Assembly (NCBI RefSeq): GCF_047663525.1
Contig: NC_092621.1
Coordinates: 10,761,001-10,825,000 of the forward strand
Source of the DNA: Anas platyrhynchos
Taxonomy: Eukaryota; Chordata; Aves; Anseriformes; Anatidae
DNA: 64,000 bases
Direction of reading: 5' to 3'
Below the pieces are notes generated by a model. The model had not been told where the DNA came from and searched no databases. It saw only the letters and a program-made list of their open reading frames with translations. Shown here one piece after another: positions 1 to 12,425 of the stretch (positions are counted from its first letter, which is position 1; every line of letters starts with the position of its first letter). A program made the translations under genes and the position numbers.

Positions 1-1502
1 GTGGCACGGTGTGGGGGGCGGGGAGGTGGGGAAGGGGGTGATGCTGAGTGCTGGGAGCACTGGGAGCACTGGGAGGCACTGCTCTGACACCCATCTGACA
101 CCCCCTACCCTGCTGTCCCCAAGTGCTTTGCCCCCCCCCGCTCGCCCCCCAGCCCCTCTCGGTGTTTTCTGCCCTCGCCACCACCCTTTTTCCGCTTGTT
201 TTCCCACCCTCGGCCTTGCTCCCGGCCTCCCCCGGAGGCTCCAGGTGGAGGCCACCGCTCGGCTCGCCCGTCCCCCTGCCCAGCTCGCTGGGGATGTGCC
301 GGTGGTGGCTCCGTGGGTAGGTCCTGGAGGAAAAGGGATCGGGGTGCAAAGGGCTCTGTCGGCAGCACGCAGCCCCGTGCCAGCTGCTGGCACCAAGGAC
401 GTGGCCAAGGCTGCCTCCGCCGGGCCCCGTGTGCCACCAGCACAGAGGACGGGGCCGTGCTGTGGGCTCGGGGCGTGTTTGGCCATGGGGTTGATTAGAT
501 TTGGGTGCTGCTGCACCAGCTCAGGGTTCAGGCTGCGGGTTCGAGCTGCTGAAACCCTGCTTGTGGTGCGGCCTCACCTGGTGTGGGTGTCAAATAAACG
601 GAGACCCCTGCCCCCTGCGCAGGGGGGGCGCACAGCAGGGAGCCCTCAGAGGCTGTTGTGGCACCTGGAAAGCTCCTGCAATATCCTGGGGTGGCTGTGG
701 GGCCCCATAAGGGGACACCCCAGATCTTCAGAGGATACAAAGTGGGGTGCAGACCCCCCTGCTGCCCCTGTGCAGCCCCGCAGGGCTCGGTGCCCCCGCA
801 TGCACCAGGATGTGCTGGCGGCACAGGGCGCCGGGGCGGGCTGGGCGCTGCCTGGACGGGTTTTAATTCCACAGCCTGCCTGCATGGAAAGCAATGCCCT
901 GTGGACCCGGCGTGGCTCCTCGTGCTGCAGAGCAGGATGGATTTCTCCTGCTTGTAAAATCCCAGTCCTCTCCACTACGTGCTGCGGGGAGAGAACCCAG
1001 GTTCCCCTGCCACCCCCCTCCTAAGGGTCTGGGTGCACCTGGGCAGCAGCAGCCCCAGCTCTGGGGGGGCTCCTTCCCTCCCCAAGCCAGAAACCCTTCG
1101 GGGAGCTGCTGGGCGGGTGCTGAGTGAAGGCACGTCCCCTCGGGGGAGAGCGCTGCCAAACCGGGGCTGCTGAGACAGGAGCAGATGCAGCAGATGCGGC
1201 CGCAGATAGCAGCAGCGGGATGGGCCGGTTCTCCTGGTGCCTGGCCGTGGACTCCCAAACCAGGGAGCAGGCTGTCGTCGCCCCCAAATTTGCTGGAAAA
1301 GCCTTTCCCCGTTGCTCTACCTGCTCAGCGTAATGCTGCGTGGCTGTGTGTGTTTCCTGTCTGGTTGCACAGGCACGCAGATGGTTCGGCACCAAGCACC
1401 AGCCCGGTCATCCAGGGCTGGATCCTCACAGCAAGGAGATCTCTGATGGTCACCGCCGGGCTCAGCCGTGCATCACCCTTCCTCCTCCTGGTCTCCTTGC
1501 AG
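1..1502 (+). other. GBA2: GBA2 upstream intron (no exon recognised)
   Basis: G/C-rich sequence without any stretch resembling the N-terminal GBA2 exons. The first recognisable exon begins at 1503 after a TTGCAG acceptor, in the middle of a codon, so this stretch is best read as intron and the 5' exons lie left of the window. The open frames here are low-complexity and unsupported. Confidence 0.6.
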
Positions 1503-4500
1503 GTATTTCAGGTGGTGGTACAAGAAAACCTGCATCGAGAAGAAATCGGCCTTCATTGACCTCCTGTGTGCCGTCCCTCTCCAGCAGATCTACGGTGAGC
1601 TTGGGTTTGGGCACGGGGCGCTGTGGGAGGTGGTGGCAGCACCCACCCTGTTGGCGAGGGGACCCTGTGGGGGCAGGGAGAATTTGGGGAACACGAGGGG
1701 CGAGGTGGGGGCTGCGTGGGGCAGCCGAGGCACGAGGGGGATGATGAGGTGGCTGGGAATTGGGGAGCTGACCCCTGTGTCCCCCAGGCTGCCCGCTGGG
1801 CGGGATCGGTGGCGGCACCATCACGCGTGGCTGGCGGGGCGAGTTCTGCCGCTGGCAGCTGAACCCCGGGAAATACCACTACGGGACGGTCATCGCCGAC
1901 CAGGTAGGGCTCCCTGGCTCCCCAAAATGCTGAGCTTGGGGAGCGGGGCCAGCACGGGGCTGGGTGCTGCGCCCTGCTTGTGCCACTGAGACCCCCACAG
2001 CGGGGCTCATCTCACCCCTCTCATGCTCCTTTCCTCCCCAGTTCACGGTGTGCCTGCGTCGCAAGGGGCAGACAGTTTACCAGCAGGTCCTGTCCGTGGA
2101 GAAACCCAGCAAGCTGCAGGGCTGGAACTGGGGGTACTGCGGGCACTACGCCTTCTACCACGCGCTGTACCCTCGTGCCTGGATGGTCTACGAGCTGCCG
2201 GGGCAAAACGTGGTGCTCACGTGCCGGCAGGTCTCCCCGGTCATCCCCCATGACTACAAGGTGAGGCAAGCCCCGAGCACTGCTCTGTGCCCTGGCATGC
2301 TGCTGTGGTTTTGCCCTTGCCCTGGGACAAGGTGGTGTTTTCATGGTCCCCGTGCTCCTGGAGATGCTGCTGAGGCTCTGTCTGAAGCCAGCCAGGCTTT
2401 CCTCCGTGTTAATTCTCTTTCCCAACCTGGGCTTGTTGGTCCTCATATCCCATCTCTGGTGCCAGCTGCTGGCAAGATTTGTTAAATCCAGACCGGTGCT
2501 GCCAGGGGTTGTCCCTTCCAGCTCCGGCAGCTGCTCCTTTCCCTTCTTTGTGCTTTGACACCATGTCCTGCTTATTCCCTGCCCTGGCTTTTGCTGGGTG
2601 TCCATCCCAGCTCCCCAGCTCCTGCCCACCCCGAGAGGCAGGCCCTGTGCCCGCAGGCTCAGCAGCAAGGCTTTAGGACACCCGCAGCCCTCACGTGCGG
2701 GTGCTTGCTCAGCTGCTCCTGAGCACCACAGCTGCCTTCTGCCTGACGTCCCCAAGGGAAGGGCTGCTCATTAGCTGGGGTTTCCCAGCTGGGCTTTCCC
2801 AATGTTCTTCCCCTCTCCACTGCTCATCCCCAGCCCCAGGCGAGGGTGGGAAGCTGCCAACAGCCCTGACCTTGCTCTTACCCCGGCGAGGCACGGGAGG
2901 AAGCTGGCAGCAGGCACCAGCACGTGCTGAGACACCCTCCTGAGCCTGCAGTGCTGCTCTGCGTGCTGCCCAGCATCGGGATTTGGGCACCAAATGCTCC
3001 CCAAATACCCCCGGCTCAGCAGTCCTGAGCGCTGCAAGCCCTGCATGTGATGTTGTGTCCCCCCAGGACTCCAGCCTGCCGGTGGCAGTGTTCATCTGGG
3101 AGGTGGAGAATGGCAACGAGGAGCCCGTGGAGGTGTCCATCATGTTCAGCATGCAGAACGGCACGGGCACGAAGGCGGACAAGAGCGGGGGACACTGGAA
3201 CGAGCCCTTCACCCTGCAGGAGGGCGGCGAGCGGGTGGCCGGCGTCCTGCTGCACCACTGCACCCCCACAAACCCCTTCACGTTTGCTGTGGCTGCCCGG
3301 GAGAAGGTGAGGGCTGGCAGCAGGGATGGGGCTGTGCCACGGGGAGGGCTGCTCCTGGTGGTGGCCCTGGGCTGGGGACAGCCCTGGAGCTGGGTGCTGA
3401 GTGGGGTCTGCAGTAAGAGAAGCCGTGGTTGAAGCCCTCAGGTCACCAGGAGGTGGCATGGATGGGGAGCAAGTCTAGGGCTGTAGGATTGCTGGTGGGT
3501 TGTCATTGCCAAAAGCACAGCTCGGGGGGGATCTGATCGCATTTCCTGATGCTCTGCTCATCCCCAGGCTGGCACGGCCGTCACCCACCTTACTGCGTTT
3601 GATCCCGCGGGGTCAGGCAGGGATGTGTGGCAAGACCTCCTGCAGGATGGCAAGCTGGAGTCCCCCTCTGGTGAGTACCTGGGGGGGCTACAGGGTGCCA
3701 GCCGTGCTGCGCTCACCAAGGGTGGGTTTCCCTTCTGCTGGGGTTCAGTCCGTCTCCAAATTCCCTGCTGCCTGTCGTGCTGACCTTGTGGCTCCCCACG
3801 AGCTGCTTGCACCATTTCAGGGCTGTTCTCGGGCTGCATTAATTGCATGTCCCAATGTCCCATCCACCCGAGGCTTGTGTGCCCGGCCGCCTTCCTCGAG
3901 TTCACGCCGCCAGCCGAGCCGGTTCCCATTTGTTTAGGGAGCACTGAGCAGCTCCCGAGCCTTGGAGCCGGCGCAGTGTGCTGCCCTCTTGTTGCTGCGA
4001 GGGTTTCCTGAAGGTCTCTGGTATTTCCTTGTTGCTTCTGCGTCATCCTCAGCTGCCTGCTCGCTCCCGCAGCCGGCTGCTTTGGAGCAGGGCAGCACCT
4101 CGCCGCCCGTGCTGGCAACCTGCTGCCGCCACCAAGGCCAGCCTGCAAACGAGGTAGCGCTGACGGATCTGCAGTGTTGGCACCGTGCCTCTGCAGGATT
4201 TCGTGAAGCTCAAGTTATGTCATTGCTTGCATAAACATTTCTGGAAAGCTGTCTGCTACCTGCTGTCTGAAAAGGGCGCGCGGAGCTGCCAGGATGCGGT
4301 CTCCTTCCTTCGTGCACGCTCGCTGTTATCGTCAGCAGGATCTGTGCTGCTGTGAAAATCGCTGCCTTAATGAGTTTACCTGCTACACATGTCAGGACCA
4401 GCATATAATTACCTGCTCGCCGGAGGGTGCTTCTTAAATAAGGGCACAGTTCAAGCACCCTCCGGAGAGCTGGAGGCGACGGCTGTCACCACAAAGTGCC

Positions 4501-7500
4501 GGTGCCTGGGCTGGCAGCCACGCAGTCCCGGTGACGGGGTGTGCCAGCCATTCCACACATGCCTGCTGGTTTTCCTGCCTCATTTTTTCCTCTGTTTCCA
4601 TGACTTTTTTTTTTTTTTTTTTTAACCCCCTTCACCCACAGCAGGTATTTTTGTCCTGGTGGCAAAAAGCAGTTACTCATGTGCGCTAGTGCCATCTCCG
4701 AAACGCAATGGATGTACCCTGTGGCGTGCAGGGTGCTGGGGCATGCCCCAAAAGCCTTGTTCCCCTGGGGCTCTCTAGGCTTCCCTAGACATCCGTGGAC
4801 ATTTTTTTAACCTAATTTTCCTGGCAGGTAGAAGCAGTGTGACAGCAAAGGGGGAGGAGACAGCAGCAGCCGTGTGTGCCACCTGCACAGTGCCCGCACG
4901 GGGCCACCGGACACTGGAGCTGGCCCTGGCGTGGGACATGCCCCGCGTCCACTTCGGCTCCAAGGAGAAGCTGCACCTCAGGTGGGTGGCTCGGGGACAG
5001 CTGCTGGGGTGCCCGGGTCCCCTTGGGGTGTCCCCTGGGCTGGGCCCTGACCCCAAAATGCTCTCGGCAGGCGGTACACGCGCTTCTTCGGCAGCAACGG
5101 GGACGCGGCTCCTGCCCTGGTGCGCTATGCCCTGGCACACTATGAGGAGTGGGAGAGGAAGATCGACGCGTGGCAGAAGCCAGTCCTGGAGAACAGGTGG
5201 GACACGGGTGGGGACGGTGACCCCGCAGGGGACAGCAGGGGCCGAGGAGGCTGAATCTGCCCTGTCTTTGCCCCCTCGCAGCCAGCTGCCCTCCTGGTAC
5301 AAGTCGGCGCTGTTCAATGAGCTGTACTTCCTGACGGATGGGGGCACCGTCTGGCTGGAGCTGCCCCACGACTGCCTCCCCCAGGAGCTGCAGACCCCGG
5401 GGGTGGCCAGCCTGTCCCACCTCCTCCCTGTCCTGCGGGAGTACGGAAGGTTTGCTTATTTAGAAGGTAACTCCTAGGGACACGTTGGACGGTCCCAAAT
5501 GCACTCCCCATCGCTGACCCTGGGTGGTTTGAGCAGCCCCCACGGGGTGAAGCCCTGCGTGGCATGGGGAGGGGGTCCTGCCTTTCCTGACATCCCCACG
5601 GCGGGTCTGCCCTCCCTCACCACCTCTCCGGTGCTTGCAGGGCAGGAGTACCGCATGTACAACACCTACGACGTCCACTTCTACGCCTCCTTCGCCCTCA
5701 TCATGCTGTGGCCCAAGCTGCAGATCAGCCTGCAGTACGACATCGGTGAGCAGGCGGAGGGTTTGGGATGGCTTCTGCCATAGGGAATGGTGCTGCGGAG
5801 ACAGCATCCCCCTCCAGCCCCTCTGCTGAGCCCTGGGATTTGCAATCCCCCCGTGCCATGCCCTGCTGGCTTCATAGCATGGGATGGAGGCAACGGGGCT
5901 CGCTGTGGTGTCTCCTACACTGCTAACCCCCTGCATCCCTTCCAGCCGTCACGGTGATAAACGAGGACGTGGAGCCCCGGCAGTACCTGATGAGCGGCCA
6001 GACGGCACAGGTGAAGCTGAAAAATGTGGTGCCCCACGACATCGGGGACCCAGGTGAGGGGTGCAGCACGTCCCTTCCTCTGTAAGAGATAAAAGCGATA
6101 AGAGGCTTGGTGATAAGAGGCTTGGGTGGCCCTGGTGGTGCAGGATGAGGGTGGCAGTGCGTGCTCTGCGTGGAGCCCGCGCAAGGGAGACATGGGGATG
6201 GTGAGCAGCAGCAGGAGGGCTGCGGTGGGCACGATACATTTTGGGACCTGGCCCTGAGCCCTGCTGCATCCTCTCCATCCCCGTGCAGACGACGAGCCCT
6301 GGCAGCGCGTCAACGCCTACCTGATCCACGACACGGCCAACTGGAAGGACCTGAACCTGAAGTTCGTGCTGCAGGTGTATCGCGACTACTACCTGACGCA
6401 CGACGCACCGTACCTGCGGGACATGTGGCCGGTCTGCCAGGTACCAGGGGACAGGGGGGACACCCTGCTAGGGGTGACACGGGAGGTGGGAGGCATCCCG
6501 AGAGGGGCTGTGCCATCCTCCCCCTGCCTCCCGCAGGCCGTGATGGAGTCGGAGCTGAGGTTTGACACGGACAACGACGGGCTGATCGAGAACGGGGGCT
6601 TCGCTGACCAGACGTACGACGCGTGGGTGGTGAACGGAGCCAGGTGAGCAGGGGGGCGGGTGGTGGAGAGCAGCCTCCGGGGAGCGCAGGAGGTGGGGGC
6701 ACGCTCTCCATCCCTCCTGGGGGAGCTCTGTGCCACGCTGCCAACGCTGCTGTCCTTCTCCTTGCTCCGGCAGTGCCTACTGCGGGGGGCTGTGGCTGGC
6801 GGCTGTCCGGGTGATGTGCGAGATGGCAGAGGTGCTGGGGGACAAGGAGACCCAGCAGAAGTACAGCGGCATCCTGCAGAAGGGCAAGGAGGCCTTCGAG
6901 AGGTTGCTGTGGAACGGTGGGTGCTGGTCGGTGGGAAGCCACGCCGGGAAGGGTGCTGGGGTCGGACACCCATTTACCCTTTTTTATTTGTTTTTTTATT
7001 TTTTTATTTTTTGCGTTTTCCAGGAAAATACTACAACTACGACAGCAGCGGGAGCAGCACCTCCAGCAGCATCATGTCGGATCAGTGTGCGGGGCAGTGG
7101 TTCCTGGGGGCGTGTGGCCTGGACCACGGGGAGCTGGAGGTAAGAGGGGGGGGACTGGGGAGGCTTTGCTTGCAGCAGGGTGAGCGCCTGCTGTGGGGCT
7201 GGGGGGGCTCCAGCACCTCCTGTGCACGGGGCAGCAGTGGGGTGGAGGCTGTTTGAGGCAAATCAGTGCGAAAATGAGTGCTGAGGAACAGGCTGTGCAG
7301 CAGGAGCCTCCTCCAAGCCTGGCACACTGCTAGCCAGGTCCCGCTGGGTGCTGTTCTCAGCAAAATGGTATTTGTTTAAAAAAAAAAAAAAGGGGGGGGG
7401 GAGAAAACACGCGTTTTCACATGCTGTGCGCTGCCTGGTATGAAGTCCTGAGTGAGTGTCGGAGGAGATGAAGGTTGATTTGGGGCATGAAAAGCTGCAG

Positions 7501-10126
7501 CTGTGTGGTTGTGAGAGGAGAATGGGCTGGAGACTGCTCGAATGCAACAAGGGGGCAGCGAGAGCAGCAGCAGTAACGCAGCGCCTGGGACGCAGCGGGG
7601 CAGCAGAGAGCCTTGCTATGGGTTATTTCCGAGCAGCAGGGAAGAGACAGACCCTGCTGCTGGAAGCTCAGAGCAGCCCGCCGGGTGCCTGAGGGCCGTG
7701 GGTCGCTTCTGCTGGTGCCGAGAGGTTGCCCCAAGAGCCCTCCCCTGCGAGCAGCCTGCAGGATTTGGGGAGCTGCCCTCCAGCTCTGTGCTGTGCGAGA
7801 AACATCTCGAATAATTTTCTTCAGACAGGATCTTCCGTGAAGCTATTTTATTTGCAGTTTCAATGGCAGGCGTCCTGTCAATTGGGAGTGCATTTTAGTA
7901 AACAAATCATAACCTTTTATTCCCTACTACTCAACGCCTGATCACCTCCCCTGTTTCCTCAGGGCTGAGTACTACAGGTTCACAAGCTACTCAACACTCC
8001 TCTATACCATATATATACTATTTTTCTCTTTTTCAACCATTTAATTTCTCCTTTCTTACGTTTTGAGAACCTGTGATCTTTGTTTTACTGTTTCCCACAC
8101 CGCTCATCCTGTTTTTCCTCAAGCTTCCACCTTGTTTTGGAACAGCGAGGCCTCCTACTGTCTACTTACCTACTTAGCATTTCTCCTTGTTATGACTACA
8201 CAACCACCTTGGAATACGGGAAAAAAAAATCCCCACTGCAAAAACAACTTAGTTTCTCACAGCTGTGGTGCTCCAGCAGCATTTTTGGAATCAGAAAAAG
8301 TGGCATAGTCCAAAATCTCGCCTCTTGTTTCTGTTGATGTCCGACTTTGCTGCTTGAGGTGTCGTTCTCTGCTGCCCGGTGAGCTTTGAGCTTGCTGGAG
8401 GCTGCACTGGTGAACTTCTCTGCTTACTACGGTCATCCTTTTTTTTTTGTGTGCTTTTTTTTTTTTTTTTGCATGTGTTTTGATCACTTGCCCTGCTGGC
8501 AGCACTCCTGCTTGTAACGCGTTCCTGCTGTGTGTACAGGTCAGTGAGGGAACGCAAAGTAAGAAAAATCAGTGACCTCAGCCCTGAGGAAAAACTCTGC
8601 CCCAAACCATCCCGCAGGAGAAGAGGCTTCCCAAGCAGTGCTTGTGCTTATCTCCAGATCCACAGCCACGCCAGAAACATGACTGTATCAGATGCTTGGC
8701 TTCAGCACAGACAAAAGGGACCCGGTGCCTTTCCCTGATGAGTCCACAGAAGCCACCGGGTTAGCCTGCTCCAGGCAGTGACTGCCAATGCATTTTTGGT
8801 TTTCATCTTCAGCAAGCTGTGGAAAAGCATTATTTACGTTCAGCTGCGTGCAGAGGCTCTTTGTCCTCGTGCAACTGTCTGTGCTGTTTGGGGCAGTTGG
8901 CCTCTTCATGCTCGGGTTGTTCTGTTTTGGTTTGGTTTTGCAAGAGCTTACTCAGCTCTCCGAAGTGTCCTGAGCTTTTGGCTGCAGTTTGTTGAATAAC
9001 TTGTTTTTTTCCCCCGTCAGGTGGGGGTGCGGGGCAGGCTCTGCGTTTCCTCCCCTCTTCTCCAGAAGCGGCTGTTTGTGTAGCGAGCGTGGCTGACCTT
9101 TCACAGACCTTTTTAACTTTTACTAGGGGTGAAAGTTTCAAGCCTCTCGTGCCAGATCCGGCGAGCCACAGGACGTGTCATGGTCCAGCCTCAGGGCCGT
9201 GCTGTCCCTGCTCGCTTCAACCTTTGGCTGGGGCCGCGGTCCTGCATCGCTGCCTGGCAGCGCAGCTGCAGGGATTGAAGTCCTGCTGAAATCAGTAAAA
9301 ACTGAGCCCTGATTTTAATTACTCCACGGAGCTGAATCTAAATTTCCTTGTCCATAACCAGGAATTCAAACGTGGCCAGTCCAAGTGTGGTCTACACTGG
9401 GAAGTGGGAAGTTTTGCATCTCCCCCGAGCAGCTGCTTTTCTCTCTTTGGGGAAGAAAAAGGCATTTTGCTGGCATTCTCCATCCTATTTCTTATGGAGA
9501 AGCTGCTCCTGGTTCACCAAGCTTCTTTTTCATGCAGGTCTTCCCCAAGAGCCACGTTGTCAGCGCCCTGCAGACCATCTTTGAGAAGAACGTCATGGGC
9601 TTCGCCGGCGGCACCATGGGGGCAGTGAATGGCATGCGTCCCAGCGGCGTGCCCGACACCTCCAGCGTGCAGTCCAGCGAGGTGTGGATCGGCGTGGTCT
9701 ATGCCTTGGCTGCCACCATGATCCAGGAGGTGAGCGGAGGGGCCACGGGCGGAGGTGGCCGGTGTCCTCTTCGAGCAGTGCAGACGCTGATGGTTTCCTC
9801 TTCTTCCCCCCCAGGGGATGGTGCAGGAGGGCTTTCATACGGCTGAGGGCTGCTACAGGACGGTGTGGGAGCAGCTGGGCATGGCCTTCCAGACCCCCGA
9901 AGCCTACTGTGAGAAGAAAGTCTACCGCTCGCTGGCTTACATGCGGCCCCTCAGCATCTGGAGCATGCAGCTGGCCCTGGAGAGCCGAGCTGGCCGGGCA
10001 CCCTGTGCCCCCCCGGCCCCCTCCAGCCCTGTGCCTGGGGGCAGCGAGCAAAGCAATGGGGATAACCTGGGCCCTGTGGCCTCAGCTGGAAGTCAGGGAC
10101 CTTGTCCCGTGCCTTCCTCTCTTTAA
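1503..10126 (+). CDS. GBA2: GBA2, non-lysosomal glucosylceramidase (3' 16 coding exons)
   Basis: Beta-glucosidase acting on glucosylceramide and bile-acid glucosides at the cytosolic face of ER/Golgi membranes. Sixteen exons with canonical splice sites join in phase: 1503-1594, 1788-1903, 2042-2260, 3067-3306, 3568-3670, 4828-4981, 5071-5196, 5282-5466, 5641-5745, 5946-6053, 6289-6440, 6537-6643, 6774-6916, 7024-7139, 9538-9729, 9815-10126 (TAA). They give 822 residues; human GBA2 is about 927, so roughly the first 100 or more residues are off-window. Recognised motifs include [17 protein letters not shown] (exon 2), TDGGTVWLE (Glu codon 5358-5360), [19 protein letters not shown] (exon 12) and SDQCAGQWF. 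The TVWLE Glu and an Asp near DGLIENGG are the family's proposed catalytic positions (from memory of the family). The C-terminal ~45 residues after MQLALE are Pro/Ser-rich and unlike mammalian GBA2. Confidence 0.95.
7140..9537 (+). other. GBA2: GBA2 penultimate intron, 2.4 kb, holding a solo LTR
   Basis: The longest GBA2 intron in view, between the exon ending HGELE and the exon starting VFPKSHV. It has an A-run at about 7376, the solo LTR at 7792-8261, T-runs near 8440-8470, and otherwise AT-rich sequence with no supported coding potential. Confidence 0.7.
7792..8261 (-). mobile_element. Solo LTR-like element in GBA2 intron
   Basis: An AT-rich block of about 470 bp that is clearly homologous to 38521-38996; shared stretches include the words around GACAGGATCT, GGCGTCCTGTCAA, GAGTACTACAG and ACTACACAACCACCTTGGAA. 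Its edges form an imperfect inverted repeat (TGTGCGAGAAAC at the left, GTTTCTCACA at the right). An AATAAA on the - strand lies about 55 bp from the left edge, as expected for the R-U5 end of a - oriented LTR. GCTGTG on both sides may be a target duplication. No internal retroviral sequence is attached. Confidence 0.6.
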
Positions 10127-10592
10127 GGATGCTCAACTTGCTGTTTCCTTCCCTACCTCCTCAGCCCCTAAGCTATGTACACCTCACCTCGGGGGGGCTC
10201 CTGCTGCACATGAGGGGTCCGGAGGCACGGGTTGGGTCCTGTTGCAGATGGGGAAGTGCTGCTGTGCCCTCAAGGCTCCGGCAGCCTGCAGGATCCCCCC
10301 CTGCACCCCTCGTGCCCAGGAGCAAGCGTGACCTCTCCTGCAGGCTGTGGGTGGTAGGGTAGGGGCCAGGTGCAGGATGCGGCCGCCCCCACCACCCACA
10401 CATAGACACATGGATGCTGTAGTGTGTGGCCCCCTGGGCTGACCCCTGTACCTGGGGGGGGTCCTGCTGGAACAATCCCTGGGGGGCCAGTGACAATCCC
10501 AGCCCCAACAGCCCCTGGCCTGGTCTGGCACCGTGCCGTGAGCTGGCGTGGGCAGGGAAGCAGATTTTAGAGGATGATTATTTCAAGTTCTT

Positions 10593-10598
10593 AATAAA
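10593..10598 (+). promoter_or_regulatory. GBA2: GBA2 polyadenylation signal
   Basis: AATAAA 467 bp after the GBA2 stop codon; it is the first canonical signal downstream and would give a 3' UTR of about 0.5 kb. Confidence 0.7.
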
Positions 10599-11200
10599 CT
10601 ATTGTCCAGGTATGTGTTTTGTGCTTCCTGGTGCAGGGGGGTCATGCCTGCAGGTTGGTGATGGGAACTAGAAGTGAACAAGCATACTCCAAAACTGGCA
10701 CAGGTACCAACATGCCACCAGGCTGCGTGGGAGGCTGATGGGGCTGGCCAGAGACCAGCGTGCCACCAGCTCCTGGATCTGAGGTCCACGTGGCTCCTGC
10801 GGCCACACACTGATGGCACAGTGACAACTGGAAAGCCACCAGGTGAGCGGGGGCAGAGGCACAGCGCCTGGGCAGCAACCCAGTGGGCACGGTGCTCTGC
10901 GCCCCTGGCACCAGAGCAGGACATGGAGGCATGTGTGCCCCCCCTGCAGGGCCACAATTATGTTCCCCCCTCTGTCCCTGCGGGGTTGGCACTAAATCTT
11001 CACCTCCTGCCCTCCTGGGTGCGAGGGTCACCCTGCGGGGTCCCCGGCTGGTGCCGACGTGGTGCTTCCCATGACCCCTGCCCCATGGCGTGGCGGCACC
11101 AGCAGCGGCACCCACGTCACGGTGTCCCCTGTGCCACCACAGGCGGTGGCCCGTCACCACCGGGTGCCCCTTGGCAGGAGGCCCAGAGGCACCGCGCAGC
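10599..11200. other. GBA2-avidin cluster intergenic spacer
   Basis: No gene is seen. The first part (about 10575-10750) resembles 33690-33910, including AAACTATTGTCCAG and the ACTGGCAC..GGTACCAA..ATGCCACCAGGCT block. The block from about 11080 to 11210 is shared with 23720-23855 and is the upstream region of the A-type avidin-like copies. Confidence 0.6.
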
Positions 11201-11209
11201 CCCCGCTGC

Positions 11210-11215
11210 TATAAA
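11210..11215 (+). promoter_or_regulatory. TATA box of the first avidin-like gene
   Basis: TATAAA 58 bp upstream of the ATG at 11273, in a region duplicated at the exon-1 relic 23917 (TATAAA at 23854). Confidence 0.75.
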
Positions 11216-11272
11216 CGGGGCTGAGCGGGGCTGGAGCTGCAAAGGCAGAGCCCGGCCCCGGCAGGCACAGCC

Positions 11273-12296
11273 ATGGGGAGCCTCCGCTGCTGCCTCCTGC
11301 TCGCCCTGGCCCTGCTGGGCCCCCACCCCGCTGCCGCCGGGAAGGTGAGGGCTGCTGGGGGCCTTTCTGGCCATGCTGAGCCGTGCCGTCATGGGGGTGC
11401 AGCACATCTGGCCCTGGGCTTGTGTGGTTTTGGGGTTGCGTGCTTGTGCTGTGCCGTGCCATGCCACACTGCCCTGTGCTGTCCCCCGGCCCCCAGTGTG
11501 ACCTGCAGGGCCTCTGGAGGAACGAGCTGGGCTCCAACATGACCCTCTTGGCCCTGGACATGGACGGGACCTTCTCCGGCTCCTACCACACCGCGGTGGC
11601 AGCCACCGACAAGCAGATCCTGGTGTCCCCTCTGCAAGGAGCCCTGCAGCCTCCCGGCACCAAGGGGCAGCAGCCCACCTTCGGCTTCACCGTGCAGTGG
11701 CAGTTTGCAGGTATGTCCATGGGACAGCCAGCGAGCACTGTTGTCTGTTTGTCTGTCTGTTGGGGGGGGTTTAGTAGGACTGTCTGCCTGCCCTGGCAAT
11801 AGAGAAGGGGTCTCTGCCCACCTGGGGAAGGCGGCTGGGGTGTTTGTCTGTCCGTGGAAAAGGGCAGGGGTGTCCGTCTGTCTGCCTGCCTGGGGAAGGG
11901 ATAAGGGGTGTCTGTCTGTCCATAGGAAAGGGCAGGGTGCATGGCAGGGAGGTCCCTCTGTCTGCCCAGGGCACATGGCAGGGGTGTCTGTCTGTCGGAG
12001 GGAGGTGGCCCAGGTTCCCCCTCTCGGAGCCACCAGCACTCAGCCCCCCTCAGCCCCCATTTCACCCCACGCAGACTCCACCACCGTCTTTGTGGGCCAG
12101 TGCTTCGTGGACCGCCGCGGGAAGGAGGTGCTGGAGACCGCCTGGCTCCTGCGGGAAGGGGTCCCCTCCCGCAGGGACGTCTGGAAGGCCACCAGGTGAG
12201 CCCAGCCCTCGCTGCCACCTGGCAGTGCCCTCTCCCACCCCACTGACACCCCTTCCCCACAGGGTTGGCACCTCCGTCTTCACTCGCGTCAAGTGA
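11273..12296 (+). CDS. Avidin-related protein, copy A
   Basis: Secreted biotin-binding beta-barrel family. Exons 11273-11344, 11497-11710, 12075-12195, 12263-12296 join in phase to 146 residues. Exon 1 encodes a signal peptide (MGSLRCCLLLALALLG...AAAG). The mature part starts KCDLQGLWRNELGSNMT and ends VGTSVFTRVK. In chicken avidin numbering, N12, S16, Y33, T35, W70, F72, S75, F79, W97 and W110 are kept, as are both disulphide cysteines (C4, C83) and the N17 glycosylation sequon. T38 is Ala, S73 is Ala and N118 is Ser. The protein stops earlier than avidin, right after FTRVK. It belongs to the same subtype as the relic at 23917. It could bind biotin with altered affinity; that is inference. 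Confidence 0.9.
11735..11995 (+). repeat. GTCTGTCTG-rich minisatellite in intron 2 of copy A
   Basis: Imperfect units of roughly 50 bp, each containing a GTGTCTGTCTGTC core followed by GGGAA or GGCAG words, repeat five to six times. On the - strand they create an artefactual open frame of repeated DRQTPL blocks. They are confined to the intron between exons 2 and 3. Confidence 0.75.
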
Positions 12297-12419
12297 TGGG
12301 GACCCAGCCGCCTGCACCCCATGGTCCTGGGGCTCTCCGCTGTCCTGCTGCCCGCTGGCTCCCTCCCAGTGCCTCCCAGTGCTTCCCAGCGCCTCCCAGC
12401 GACCCTGCAGCACGAGCCA

Positions 12420-12425
12420 AATAAA
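12420..12425 (+). promoter_or_regulatory. Polyadenylation signal of copy A
   Basis: AATAAA 124 bp after the stop codon, followed by a GT-rich stretch; gives a short 3' UTR. Confidence 0.75.

Noticed and set aside
1-1024. 337-codon + strand frame at the left edge
   Set aside because: Composition is that of G/C-rich intron; no resemblance to GBA2 N-terminal protein and no splice continuity with 1503.
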